A DNA stretch of 64,000 bases from Rhizobiaceae bacterium CPCC 101076 (GCA_003347645.1 QDFX01000015.1:1-64000), one strand, 5' to 3'; shown: positions 36,433-47,460, numbered from the stretch's first letter. Translations and numbers: made by a program. Notes: generated by a model not told the origin, from the sequence alone.

Positions 36433-38343
36433 ATGGCCTTCACACCCGACTTTCTTGACGAGATCCGCGCACGCCTGCCGGTGTCGGACGTCGTCGGCCG
36501 CCGGGTGAAGCTGAAGAAGCAGGGCCGCGAATGGGCCGGCCTGTCTCCCTTCAACAAGGAGAAGACGCCGAGCTTCTTCGTCAACGACCAGAAGGGCTTC
36601 TATCACTGCTTCTCCAGCGGCAAGCACGGCGACATCTTCCGCTTCCTGATGGAGACTGAGGGCGTCACGTTTCCTGAAGCGGTGGAGCGTCTGGCCGGAA
36701 TGGCCGGCCTCGAAGTCCCGAAATCCGCGCCGCAGGAGATCGAGCGCGCCCAGCGCCGCGCCAGCCTAAACGACGTCATGGACATGGCCGCGGCCTTCTT
36801 TCAGGCGAGCCTCGCGGGACGGGCAGGGACCAATGCCCGCGCCTATCTCGACAAGCGCGGACTGAGCCAAGAGACGCGCACCAATTTCCGCCTCGGTTAC
36901 GCGCCTTCCGACCGCACCGCACTGAAATCGCACCTCGCCGCGCAGAACGTGTCCGTCGGCGATATGATCGAGGCCGGGCTTCTTGTCCACGGCGATGACG
37001 TCGCCGAGCCGTTCGACCGCTTCCGCGACCGCATCATGTTCCCGATCCACGATGTGCGCGGGCGGATCATCGCCTTCGGCGGCCGTGCCATGCAGGCCGA
37101 CGCCCCGGCGAAATATCTCAACTCGCCCGAGACCTCGCTCTTCCACAAGGGCGCGGTTCTCTTCAACCACCACCGCGCCCGCGCCGCCGTCCACCAAACC
37201 GATACCGTCATCGCAGTCGAGGGCTATATGGACGTGATCGCTCTGGCCCAGGCCGGCATCGCCAACGTGGTCGCCTCGCTGGGGACCGCGCTCACCGAGA
37301 GCCAGTTCGATATTCTCTGGAAGATGGCGCCCGAGCCGATCCTCTGCCTGGACGGCGACAAAGCCGGCCAGCGCGCCGCCCACCGCGCCATCGACGTCGC
37401 CCTGCCGCATCTCAAGCCCGGCCGTTCACTTCGCTTCGCGTTCCTGCCGGATGGGCAGGATCCAGACGATCTCGTCCGCTCGTCAGGGCGTGAGGCGGTC
37501 GACATGGTGCTGTCGCGCGCCCGCCCGCTGGTCGAGGTGCTGTGGGAGCGCGAGATCGACGCCCAGCCGGTCGATACGCCGGAGCGCCGTGCCGCCCTTG
37601 AGTCACGTCTGCGCGAATTGGTCCGCGCCATCTCCGACGAAAGCGTGCGCCGCCATTACGGCAATGCCATCGCCGAGAAGCTGCAGATATTCGCGCCGCC
37701 GGTGCCGGTGGCTTATCAGCGACGTGGTGGACCGCGCGGGCAGGGCGGTTTTTCCGACCGCCGCCCTTCGCGTGTCGGTCATCGAGTCGAGCCGCTCCGC
37801 GCAAGTTCGAGCCTGCGCCAGAGCCCGCAATTCTCGGGAGCCATCACCAAGGTCCGCGAGGCGGCGCTGCTCATCGCGCTGATCCGCCATCCACGTCTGC
37901 TCGACCGTCACGCCGAAACCCTATCGGAACTCGAACTGACCTCGCCCGAACTCGATCGTCTGCGGCGCGTCGCCATCGATGCCGCGGCCCACGACGAGGC
38001 CCAGAGTTCCGAAATGATGGAGGGCGCGGTTGCCCGCGCCGGCCTCTCGGCCTCGCTCGCGCGCGCCGAGGCCGCGCTGACGCCGGGCCTTTGGTGGGCG
38101 GCCGCCACAGCGGATGATCTGGACGCGGAGACCGGCTTCCTGCATAGCCTCGCCTTGCACCAGAAGGCCCATGCGCTACATAAGGAGCTGCGAGCGGCCG
38201 AGGCCGCTCTGGGGCAGGATACGACCGAGGAGAATTTTTCCCACCTCGTCGATATTCAAAACCAATTGAGCAAAGTCGAAGGCACCGAAGCCGCTATCGA
38301 GGGTTTCGGCGCTGCATCAGGGCGGCCTGCACGGAGTCTCTGA
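36433..38343 (+). CDS. dnaG: DNA primase
   Basis: Makes RNA primers for DNA replication; 636 residues. The order is an N-terminal zinc-finger-like domain (residues 1-100), the TOPRIM catalytic core (residues 240-340: AVEGYMDVIALAQAGIANVV, CLDGDKAGQRAAHRA) and a C-terminal helicase-binding region. The zinc domain is unusual: where Escherichia coli DnaG has C-x2-H and C-x2-C, this has GLSPFNKEKTPSF and FYHCFSSGKHG, so three of four ligands are replaced by Ser, Asn and Ser. The ATG at 36433 gives the standard MAFTPDFLDEIRARLP. dnaG followed by rpoD is the classical macromolecular synthesis order. Confidence 0.95.
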   Translation: MAFTPDFLDEIRARLPVSDVVGRRVKLKKQGREWAGLSPFNKEKTPSFFVNDQKGFYHCFSSGKHGDIFRFLMETEGVTFPEAVERLAGMAGLEVPKSAPQEIERAQRRASLNDVMDMAAAFFQASLAGRAGTNARAYLDKRGLSQETRTNFRLGYAPSDRTALKSHLAAQNVSVGDMIEAGLLVHGDDVAEPFDRFRDRIMFPIHDVRGRIIAFGGRAMQADAPAKYLNSPETSLFHKGAVLFNHHRARAAVHQTDTVIAVEGYMDVIALAQAGIANVVASLGTALTESQFDILWKMAPEPILCLDGDKAGQRAAHRAIDVALPHLKPGRSLRFAFLPDGQDPDDLVRSSGREAVDMVLSRARPLVEVLWEREIDAQPVDTPERRAALESRLRELVRAISDESVRRHYGNAIAEKLQIFAPPVPVAYQRRGGPRGQGGFSDRRPSRVGHRVEPLRASSSLRQSPQFSGAITKVREAALLIALIRHPRLLDRHAETLSELELTSPELDRLRRVAIDAAAHDEAQSSEMMEGAVARAGLSASLARAEAALTPGLWWAAATADDLDAETGFLHSLALHQKAHALHKELRAAEAALGQDTTEENFSHLVDIQNQLSKVEGTEAAIEGFGAASGRPARSL

Positions 38344-38505
38344 TGTGGCTTGCGTTTTCGGCACGGTTAATTCGCGCTTAACGCAGCCGGCGGACAGTCG
38401 GATATAGTGATTCGCTGCGGATGTTTCCGAGCGCGGTTCGCGCTATATAGCTGAACGGTACATGAACGCCGGGCACCCCCGCGCCCCGCGAGAGATACGG
38501 ACGAC

Positions 38506-40494
<1,989 letters not shown>

Positions 40495-40503
40495 TTTGAG
40501 CGT

Positions 40504-40566
40504 CGTCCTCCGGCTTGACCGGAGGACGCATCCACCGTCCGATGCGCGCTCCGGTCCCACCGGAGC
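40504..40566. repeat. REP-like double hairpin after rpoD
   Basis: Hairpin 1: CGTCCTCCGG (40504-40513), loop CTTGA, CCGGAGGACG (40519-40528). Hairpin 2: GCTCCGG (40548-40554), loop TCCCA, CCGGAGC (40560-40566). The second hairpin ends directly before the ATG of the next gene. It can also serve as the rpoD 3' end, although no T tract follows. This motif type is common in rhizobial intergenic regions. Confidence 0.6.
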
Positions 40567-40938
40567 ATGACGGCCCCAATGCTCACCCGCTTCGAACGCA
40601 GCAATCAGAAAGTCATCACCCGCCGCCAGTTCGCCAATCGCATGGCGAAGGCGGTCGGTATCTGGTTCGGGCTGACAGCGTTCGGCCTCGCGATAGGCAT
40701 CGCCGGCTACATGCTGTCGGAAGGCATGTCGCTCATCGACGCCTTCGTGAACGCGGCGATGATCCTGTCCCGCATGGGCCCGGTCGGCGAACTCCACACC
40801 GAAGCCGGCAAGATATTCGCCGGCTGCTACGCCATCTTCTCCGGCCTGATGATCGTCATCGCCACTGGCTTCGTCCTGTCGCCGATCTTCCACCGGGTGC
40901 TGCACCACTTCCATGTGGAGATGAAGGGCGAGGATTGA
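40567..40938 (+). CDS. Small membrane protein, possible two-helix ion channel
   Basis: A 123-residue protein with two membrane helices (IWFGLTAFGLAIGIAGYML and AGCYAIFSGLMIVIATGFVL) and a re-entrant loop between (DAFVNAAMILSRMGPVGELH). The layout matches the two-helix potassium-channel fold, but the canonical TxGYGD filter is absent; the filter position reads SRMGPVGEL. Similar proteins in alphaproteobacteria are annotated as channel-family members. A start at 40579 (MLTRFERSN) is equally possible because the first ATG abuts a hairpin. Confidence 0.55.
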   Translation: MTAPMLTRFERSNQKVITRRQFANRMAKAVGIWFGLTAFGLAIGIAGYMLSEGMSLIDAFVNAAMILSRMGPVGELHTEAGKIFAGCYAIFSGLMIVIATGFVLSPIFHRVLHHFHVEMKGED

Positions 40939-41035
40939 GCCGATCCGTGTTGCGGCGGCTCTATTCGAATCGACGCCATCTCTGTCCATGATCTGGGTTG
41001 GTGTTGAGGCTGCGGCCTAGGGAGGGGACGCCGTC

Positions 41036-41413
41036 ATGTCGCTGCCGCTCAGGCTTGGCTATCTCGGTTGGGTCCTCGCGGTCATCGGGGCCGGCCTGTT
41101 GCTTCGTAACGGCTATTTTGATCTGAGCCTGTCCGTCGAGAGGTGGGGCGGCTCGGTTATGTGGGGCGCGCTCTTCCTGCTCATCCTGCTGGTCATTGTG
41201 CCGAACGGCCGGCTGATCATCCTGGGTTTCGTCGCGCTTATTCTCGCCGCCGTGGTCGAGCTGAGCCAACTCTGGCATCTGCCCATGCTGGAAGCGGTCC
41301 GCGCCACCAAGGTCGGCGCGATCATGCTCGGCCGTACTTTCTCCTGGTGGGACATCGTCTGCTACTGGATCGGCATCGCGGTGGTCTGGTTCGTCGACAG
41401 TCGGGTGCGCTGA
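41036..41413 (+). CDS. DUF2809 membrane protein
   Basis: A 125-residue integral membrane protein with about four helices. The family motif is visible as VVELSQLWHLPMLEAVRATK and IMLGRTFSWWDIVCYWIGI. Function unknown. It follows the channel-like gene on the same strand by 97 bp. Confidence 0.85.
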   Translation: MSLPLRLGYLGWVLAVIGAGLLLRNGYFDLSLSVERWGGSVMWGALFLLILLVIVPNGRLIILGFVALILAAVVELSQLWHLPMLEAVRATKVGAIMLGRTFSWWDIVCYWIGIAVVWFVDSRVR

Positions 41414-41977
41414 CTGGAGATGTTTGCAGATGACGATCATCCGCCGAAATCGCTCCAATCGCGTCGGCGTCGCCGGGGGACTTCTCGATCGAGGACTGTG
41501 ATGGCGGCGTCGACTCTCTCAGCGGGCGGCGAGGTTACAATTTCCTCGACCTCCATCGCGCGGGCCGCGTGGCAACTGCAGCGCTGGACACGGATGGCCG
41601 CCACGCAGTCCAGGGGAAGCGTGGCGGCCCGCCTGCTCGACGGGGATGCTTGAGGGGTCAGCAGGCAATTTGCGCCCGTCAGCAGAGCCTCTCAGACCAA
41701 CGGGTTAAGCCAAAGCCTCATTTCTTATCGCGCGTTTAACCACACGAAGTTGGTCCGCTCTTTATCGTCCACCGTTGAAGGTAGAGGCGCATTGGATGCC
41801 AACGCCGGCTTTGCATGTGAGGGTGGCGGAAATCGCTAGCGAAGAGCGCGGCCGGCATCGTGGTTCAAGACAGCACGCGTCGGCTGGCCGGAGGCATCGG
41901 CAATTCCGAGGGTGTGAGTCCGGACGATAGATCGTCCGCAGACCAGCGGAGGAGAGTGAGGGCGGCTTGAACGAGGT
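41414..41977. other. Gene-poor stretch of about 560 bp
   Basis: No recognisable protein or known RNA. Forward open frames here (for example 41501-41653) lack a ribosome site and any familiar sequence. Seen: a small perfect hairpin CGGACGA-TAGA-TCGTCCG near 41922-41939, and an AT-rich spot around 41715-41775. It may contain a small RNA or the remains of a lost gene. Confidence 0.4.
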
Positions 41978-42961
41978 TCACTCCTCAAACATCACCGGAA
42001 CGCCCTTCTTCACCATTCCCGCCAGTTCCTCGACGTCCCAGTTCGTCAGGCGCACGCAGCCGCTCGACTGGTTCTTGCCGACTTTCTCGGGTTCAGGCGT
42101 GCCGTGGATGCCGAAATGATCCCGGTCGAGCGCGATCCACACAACGCCGACCGGATTGTTCGGACCGGGCTTCACCGTCATCGGCTCGTCGGGGCGGTCC
42201 TTTTCGCCTTCGAGCTTCAGCTTCGGGTCGTAGTTCCAGGTCGGCACTCTGGCGACGCGAGTGATCTTGGTCTCGCCGTCCGGTGCCGGGTTGTCCTTGC
42301 TGCCGATGGTCGCGGGGAAGAGGGCGATCAGCTTGTTGTCCTTGCCGAAGACACGAAGCGTCCGCTCGCTCTTGTCGACGACGAGGCGTTCGGCCGCGGC
42401 CTCGGAACTGGAGGCGCGGCCCTCTTGTTTTTCGACGGAGACCACATCGATCTCGGTGCCGTCCTTGCCGAAATCGGCGTCAGGATTCAGAGCCTTGAGA
42501 AGTTCCTCGTCCATGTGGAAGCGTTCGGCCAGCTCTTCCCGCAGGCTCGTGTAGGAGAGGCGATCCAGTTTCGCCTTCTCGGCGATGTCGTCGGGAATTT
42601 TCTCGGCGAACGGGCCCTTCAAGTCCTGGGCGGTGATCGTGTAACGCATCATAATCGGGGCGGAGTCGGCCTCCGTCAGCTTGCCGAGCGTGTCGGCATC
42701 GAGCTTGCCGGTCGGCTTCAATTCTTTGTCGACCTGAAATGCTTTCAGGGCGATCTCGGTGGCGTCGCCGCTGATCCCGTCGATCGCGCCGGGCGAATAG
42801 CGTGCCCGGTCGAGCAGGACCTGCGCCTTCAGGATGGCGGCCTTCGACGGCTCGCCGTTCTCCAGGCTGGCGCCGTTCACGTCGTCGGGCGACAGCCCCT
42901 TTGCCACGGCTGGCGAAGCCAAGGCCGCGAGAACCGCAATTCCCAATCCGAGATGTCTCAT
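41978..42961 (-). CDS. L,D-transpeptidase (YkuD family)
   Basis: A 327-residue envelope enzyme that cross-links or tethers peptidoglycan through L,D bonds. A signal peptide (MRHLGLGIAVLAALASPAVA) is followed by a peptidoglycan-binding domain (residues 30-85: LDRARYSPGAIDGISGDATE), a spacer with a LysM-like fold, and a YkuD domain (residues 185-325) starting RLVVDKSERTLRVFG. The active site is HFGIHGTPEPEKVGKN then SSGCVRLTNWDVEEL, holding the catalytic His and Cys. The ATG at 42961 has GGGAGA upstream. It is divergent from the SpoU gene, with about 62 bp between starts. Confidence 0.93.
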   Translation of the reverse strand: MRHLGLGIAVLAALASPAVAKGLSPDDVNGASLENGEPSKAAILKAQVLLDRARYSPGAIDGISGDATEIALKAFQVDKELKPTGKLDADTLGKLTEADSAPIMMRYTITAQDLKGPFAEKIPDDIAEKAKLDRLSYTSLREELAERFHMDEELLKALNPDADFGKDGTEIDVVSVEKQEGRASSSEAAAERLVVDKSERTLRVFGKDNKLIALFPATIGSKDNPAPDGETKITRVARVPTWNYDPKLKLEGEKDRPDEPMTVKPGPNNPVGVVWIALDRDHFGIHGTPEPEKVGKNQSSGCVRLTNWDVEELAGMVKKGVPVMFEE

Positions 42962-43023
42962 CGCATTCTCCCGTGCCGGAAAGAACGGCGCGGCGGGCAA
43001 ACGGTTGCGTGTATAAGCGCGTG

Positions 43024-43830
43024 ATGTTTCCGCTCTTTGTCTACGACCCCGATGACCCCCGCATTTCAGCCTTCCGCGCCGTGCGCGAGCGCGACCTCGT
43101 TGGCCGCGAGGGCCAGTTCATCGCAGAGGGCGAGGTTGTGCTTCGCATGCTCATCCGTTCGACGCGCCACAAGCCAAAGGCGGTTCTGATCGACGGCAAG
43201 AGGATCGAAAAGCTCGCGGCCCTTCTGTCCGAGCTTCCTTATGACGTCCCGGTCTATGCCGGGACTCAGGCAGTCCTCGACGCCATCGCGGGCTTCCATC
43301 TCCACCGCGGAATCCTCGCAATCGCAGAGCGCGGACTTCAGCCGACCACTGTCGAGCTACTGTCGACTCTGAGCGACAATGCGCTTGTCGTTGTCGCCAT
43401 AGGAATCGCCAACCATGACAATATCGGCGGCATCTTTCGAAACGCTGCCGCCTTCGGCGCGGACGCGGTCCTACTCGATCCGGAAAGCTGCGATCCGTTC
43501 TACCGCAAGGCGATCCGCGTCTCGGTCGGCGCCGTGCTCAGCGTCCCGTCGGCCCGCTTCTTGTCGAACGATGAATTGTTCGAGGCATTGGGGCAGGGCA
43601 GTTTCACTCCGTTCGCTCTGTCGCCCTCGGGAAATCTAACGCTAACCGAGCTCAAACCGCCCGCACGCTCCGCCGTCCTCATGGGCGCCGAAGGCCCCGG
43701 ACTGCCCGCCGAAGTCCTCGCCCGTTCCACGACCGTCCGCATATCGATGGCGGAAGGCTTCGACTCCCTCAACGTCGGGACCGCGTGCGGGATAGTGCTG
43801 CATCATCTGCGGTCTAGGCCTAATTGCTAG
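43024..43830 (+). CDS. SpoU-type RNA methyltransferase
   Basis: A 268-residue TrmH/SpoU family 2'-O-ribose methyltransferase. An N-terminal substrate-recognition domain (EGQFIAEGEVVLRMLIRSTR) leads to the SPOUT domain from about residue 120: AIGIANHDNIGGIFRNAAAF, DPESCDPFYRKAIRVSVGAV, then VLMGAEGPGLP and EGFDSLNVGTACGIVLHHL (the trefoil knot). The RNA target, rRNA or tRNA, cannot be told. A GTG codon directly before the ATG at 43024 is a possible start. Confidence 0.9.
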   Translation: MFPLFVYDPDDPRISAFRAVRERDLVGREGQFIAEGEVVLRMLIRSTRHKPKAVLIDGKRIEKLAALLSELPYDVPVYAGTQAVLDAIAGFHLHRGILAIAERGLQPTTVELLSTLSDNALVVVAIGIANHDNIGGIFRNAAAFGADAVLLDPESCDPFYRKAIRVSVGAVLSVPSARFLSNDELFEALGQGSFTPFALSPSGNLTLTELKPPARSAVLMGAEGPGLPAEVLARSTTVRISMAEGFDSLNVGTACGIVLHHLRSRPNC

Positions 43831-43873
43831 GGCATCAGGTCGCGGTGCAGAGCGGACCCTGACGGGGTTTTTC
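43831..43873 (+). terminator. Possible terminator after the SpoU gene
   Basis: TCAGGTC pairs with GACCCTGA with one bulged base, followed by CGGGGTTTTT. Weaker than the other terminators in the window. Confidence 0.35.
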
Positions 43874-43886
43874 GCGTTTAGCGATC

Positions 43887-45062
43887 ATGACAAAAGTCGC
43901 TTCCATTTCCTCCGCCACTCTCCTTTTCACCGCCGCCCTCACGGCAACCTCGAGCATATCCCCGGCCTACGCCGCCTCGGATTGCGAGACGCCTGATGGC
44001 CGCCGCGCCTTCACGCTAGAAGAACAGGATCAGGCCACGTATCCGAGCATTCCGGATGCGCGCTTCTTCGGCGACGATGAGAAGGCCTTCCTCAATGCCG
44101 TGCCGAAGCAGCCCGGCCCATGGCTCGTCATGTCAGGCGGGGGGGCAGACGGCGCTTATGCCGCCGGCATCCTCAATGGCTGGAGCGAGCGCGACGACCG
44201 TCCGCAATTCTCCGTGGTCACCGGAGCCTCGACGGGCGCGCTAATCGCGCCCTTCGCCTTCCTCGGCAAGGACTACGACCAGCATCTGCGCGAGAGCTAC
44301 ACGACGATCAATGCCGGGGACGTCTTCGAGGATGCGGCGACCCCGCAGAGCCTCCTCGACACCTGGCCACTCAAGGACACGATCGCGAAGCAGGTCACAC
44401 CTGAACTGCTCGAAGCCATCGCGAAGGAATATGACAAGGGCCGCCGTCTGTTCGTCACGACGGTCAGCCTCGATTCCGAGCGCACCACGGTCTGGAACAT
44501 GGGCGCGATCGCCAAGCACGGCGGCGAGGACGGACTCGCCCTGTTCCGCAACGTCCTGCTCGCATCCACGTCGGTACCGGGCCTGTTCCCACCGGTCACC
44601 TTCGACTTCGAGGCGAACGGCCATTGCGTCCGCGAAGTGCATCTCGACGGCAGCGTCGGCGGGCCATTCTATCTGGCTCCAGACGGGTGGATGGACGGTT
44701 CGAGCTTCATGCATCTGCCGTCCGAGGGCGTCTATCTCATCCTGAACAGCCAGATCGTGCGCCATTTCGAGATGACGCAGCCGAACACTTTGTCGGTTCT
44801 CGGCCGCGCCATCGGCATCGCGCTCAAAACGACCGGCCGCGCGGATGTCGAGCGGGTCTTCCAGTCGGCGCAACGTGACGCGATTCCGATCAATTTCGCC
44901 CATATCGGCGGCGATTTCGCCCAGCTTTCGCAGGGCGCCTTCGACGACGTCTACATGAAGGCGCTGTTCGAGCGCGGCGAGACCGAGGCACGTAAGGGCA
45001 GGGCATTCCGCCAGAACCCGCCGAGCTTCGATGCCGCGCCGCAGGATGCCGAAGTCCGCTAG
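43887..45062 (+). CDS. Secreted patatin-like phospholipase
   Basis: A 391-residue protein with an N-terminal signal peptide ending near SPAYA. The patatin catalytic elements are clear: the oxyanion hole VMSGGGADGAYAAGIL near residue 81, the nucleophile motif GASTGALIAPF near residue 112, and the catalytic Asp in HLDGSVGGPF near residue 250. It should hydrolyse acyl esters of lipids in the envelope or outside the cell. The C-terminus is polar. It is 56 bp downstream of the SpoU gene and 58 bp upstream of lysR. Confidence 0.9.
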   Translation: MTKVASISSATLLFTAALTATSSISPAYAASDCETPDGRRAFTLEEQDQATYPSIPDARFFGDDEKAFLNAVPKQPGPWLVMSGGGADGAYAAGILNGWSERDDRPQFSVVTGASTGALIAPFAFLGKDYDQHLRESYTTINAGDVFEDAATPQSLLDTWPLKDTIAKQVTPELLEAIAKEYDKGRRLFVTTVSLDSERTTVWNMGAIAKHGGEDGLALFRNVLLASTSVPGLFPPVTFDFEANGHCVREVHLDGSVGGPFYLAPDGWMDGSSFMHLPSEGVYLILNSQIVRHFEMTQPNTLSVLGRAIGIALKTTGRADVERVFQSAQRDAIPINFAHIGGDFAQLSQGAFDDVYMKALFERGETEARKGRAFRQNPPSFDAAPQDAEVR

Positions 45063-45120
45063 TTCGCGGAAAATCCGCAGGTTGTGCTAAGAGGGCCGAC
45101 GATTTTCGTCGGTCCTCTCC

Positions 45121-46035
45121 ATGCTCATTCGCCAGCTCCACTATCTCACCGCGCTCGCACGTGAACGGCACTTCGCCCGGGCGGCTGCGTCCTGCAACGT
45201 CACCCAGCCGACCTTGTCGGCCGGCATCAAGCAGATTGAGGAGACGCTCGGCGTCCTCGTCGTCGAGCGCGGCCATCGCTTCATCGGCTTCACCGCCGAA
45301 GGCGAGCGCGTCCTTGCATGGGCGCAGCGTGTGCTGGCCGATTACGAGGGCCTGACCCAGGATCTCGGCGGCCTTCGCGAAGGTCTGGTCGGTCGCCTGC
45401 AGATCGGTGTCATCCCCGTCGCGCTCCCGCTCGTGCACTGGTTGACCGAGGCGTTCGCGGAAGCTCACCCGCGCACCACGATCCAGGTCCTGTCGCAGAC
45501 CTCGGCCGAGATCCAGCGTGGCCTCGATGCCTTCGAGCTTGATGCCGGCGTCACCTATCTCGACAACGAACCCTTGGCCCGAGTCCGCACGTTCCCGCTC
45601 TACGAGGAACACTATGTGCTCGTCACGCCGGCTGGAGGCGCGTTCGACGACCGCGATAAGGTGACCTGGGAGGAGGCGGCGGGCATCCCGCTTGGGCTCC
45701 TCACCAACGACATGCAGAACCGCCGCATCCTCGACATGCATTTCCGCGAGGCGGGGCAGGTCGTCCGTCCGGTGTTCGAGACCAATTCGCCTTTCGCGCT
45801 GCTCCAGCACCTGACGACCATGCGCTGGTCGACGGTCCTTCCTCACACCTACCTAGCGGTCATAGGTGAATTGAGCGGAATGCGGACGCTCAAACTCGTC
45901 GAGCCGGACGCCAGCCATCAGGTCGGCCTTGTTGTGGCGGAGCGGGAGCCGCTTCAACCTCTCGCCCGCGCGCTTCGCGCCGTGGCAGCCCAGCCGAGCG
46001 TGCGACAGCGTCTGGAACTCGACATCCTGAATTGA
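45121..46035 (+). CDS. LysR family regulator next to formate dehydrogenase
   Basis: A 304-residue LysR regulator. The helix-turn-helix is at residues 1-60 (MLIRQLHYLTALARERHFARAAAS, then NVTQPTLSAGIKQIEETLG) and the substrate-binding domain follows from about residue 90. It lies 210 bp upstream of the NAD-dependent formate dehydrogenase gene on the same strand and is likely to control it. A perfect palindrome overlapping its stop (46032-46052) is a strong candidate for a binding site. The inducer is probably formate or a related C1 metabolite, which is an inference from context. Confidence 0.92.
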   Translation: MLIRQLHYLTALARERHFARAAASCNVTQPTLSAGIKQIEETLGVLVVERGHRFIGFTAEGERVLAWAQRVLADYEGLTQDLGGLREGLVGRLQIGVIPVALPLVHWLTEAFAEAHPRTTIQVLSQTSAEIQRGLDAFELDAGVTYLDNEPLARVRTFPLYEEHYVLVTPAGGAFDDRDKVTWEEAAGIPLGLLTNDMQNRRILDMHFREAGQVVRPVFETNSPFALLQHLTTMRWSTVLPHTYLAVIGELSGMRTLKLVEPDASHQVGLVVAEREPLQPLARALRAVAAQPSVRQRLELDILN

Positions 46036-46052
46036 TAGGCCGAGCCTATCAA
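46032..46052. promoter_or_regulatory. Perfect palindrome at end of lysR (candidate LysR site)
   Basis: TTGATAGGC CGA GCCTATCAA: nine-base perfect arms and a three-base centre. It contains ATAG-N7-CTAT, the general half-site geometry used by OxyR-like and other LysR regulators. Its first bases hold the lysR stop. A second pair, AGCTAT (46169-46174) and ATAGCT (46188-46193), lies 53 bp upstream of fdh. An alternative reading is an lysR terminator, but only A-rich sequence follows on the forward strand. Confidence 0.6.
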
Positions 46053-46245
46053 AAAACAAAAACAATCAGTTTGAAGGCTGCGCGAGGGGTCGCCATGTTC
46101 TCTCGCAGAAGCTGATGCCACGTGGGCGTCAGCAGATGTTCGCAACAACTGCCGCTTTCCAGATTTGGAGCTATTCCAGAGAAGAGGATAGCTTTGTCTG
46201 TACTTGCAGAGCAGCGCGAACGGTATCCTCTGGGAGGAGGAAAGC

Positions 46246-47460
46246 ATGGCGAAGGTTGTTGCTGTACTTTATGACGATCCGGAAACCGGGTTCCCGCCGA
46301 AATATGCCCGTGACAGCATTCCGGAAATCAAGGTCTATTCGGACGGCCAGACGGCTCCGACGCCGAAGGCCATCGATTTCAAGCCCGGCGAAATGCTCGG
46401 TTCGGTCTCCGGCAACCTCGGCCTCGCCAAGTGGCTCAAGAGCCTCGGCCATGAACTCGTCGTTACGTCCTCGAAGGACGGCCCGGATTCCGAACTGGAA
46501 AAGCATCTGCACGATGCTGAGGTCATCATCTCGCAGCCGTTCTGGCCGGCCTATCTCACCGCGGAGCGCATCGCCAAGGCGCCGAAGCTGAAGCTGGCGC
46601 TGACGGCCGGCATCGGTTCGGACCATGTCGACCTTCAGGCCGCGATGGAGCGCAACATCACCGTTGCCGAAGTCACGTTCTGCAACTCGATCTCGGTCGC
46701 CGAGCACGTGGTGATGATGATCCTCGGCCTCGTGCGCAACTACATCCCGGCCCACGACATCGTCCGCAAGGGCGGCTGGAATATCGCCGACGCCGTCAAG
46801 CAGTCCTATGACCTTGAGGGCATGCATGTCGGCACGGTCGCAGCTGGCCGCATCGGCCTCGCGGTGCTCCGCCGCCTCGCTCCGTTCGACGTCAAGCTCC
46901 ACTACACCGATCGTCACCGTCTGCCGGAGTCGGTCGAAAAGGAGCTCAACCTGATCTGGCATGCGAAGCGCGAGGATATGTATCCGGTCTGCGACGTGGT
47001 CACGCTGAACTGCCCGCTTCATCCCGAAACCGAGCACATGATCAACGACGAGACGCTCAAGCTGTTCAAGCGCGGCGCCTACATCGTCAACACGGCGCGC
47101 GGCAAGCTTTGCGACCGTGACGCCATCGTGCGGGCCATGGAATCCGGCCGTCTCGCCGGTTACGCGGGCGACGTGTGGTTCCCGCAGCCGGCCCCGAACG
47201 ACCATCCGTGGCGCACGATGCCGAATGAGGGCATGACGCCGCATATGTCCGGCACCTCGCTTTCGGCCCAGACGCGCTATGCGGCGGGCACGCGCGAAAT
47301 CCTCGAATGCTTCTTCGAGGGCCGTCCGATCCGCGACGAATACCTGATCGTCCAGGGCGGCGGTCTGGCCGGCGTCGGCGCGCATTCCTACTCGAAGGGC
47401 AACGCCACGGGCGGGTCGGAAGAAGCGGCCAAGTACAAGAAGGCCACCGTCAAGGCGTAA
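46246..47460 (+). CDS. fdh: NAD-dependent formate dehydrogenase
   Basis: Oxidises formate to CO2 and makes NADH. The 404-residue protein is the cofactor-free (D-2-hydroxyacid dehydrogenase superfamily) type, closely like the classical methylotroph enzymes. Seen: AVLYDDPETGFPPKYARDSI, SQPFWPAYLTAERI, the substrate Asn in VTFCNSISVAEHVV near residue 147, the NAD motif GTVAAGRIGLAVLR near residue 199 with Asp in LHYTDRHRLPES favouring NAD over NADP, catalytic Arg in IVNTARGKLCDRDA near residue 285, and His in GMTPHMSGTSLSAQTRYAAG near residue 333. GGGAGGAGG precedes the ATG. Formate would come from methanol, formaldehyde or oxalate metabolism. Confidence 0.97.
   Translation: MAKVVAVLYDDPETGFPPKYARDSIPEIKVYSDGQTAPTPKAIDFKPGEMLGSVSGNLGLAKWLKSLGHELVVTSSKDGPDSELEKHLHDAEVIISQPFWPAYLTAERIAKAPKLKLALTAGIGSDHVDLQAAMERNITVAEVTFCNSISVAEHVVMMILGLVRNYIPAHDIVRKGGWNIADAVKQSYDLEGMHVGTVAAGRIGLAVLRRLAPFDVKLHYTDRHRLPESVEKELNLIWHAKREDMYPVCDVVTLNCPLHPETEHMINDETLKLFKRGAYIVNTARGKLCDRDAIVRAMESGRLAGYAGDVWFPQPAPNDHPWRTMPNEGMTPHMSGTSLSAQTRYAAGTREILECFFEGRPIRDEYLIVQGGGLAGVGAHSYSKGNATGGSEEAAKYKKATVKA

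Noticed and set aside
41501-41653. 50-codon open frame in the gap after DUF2809
   Set aside because: No ribosome site, no familiar residues, biased composition.
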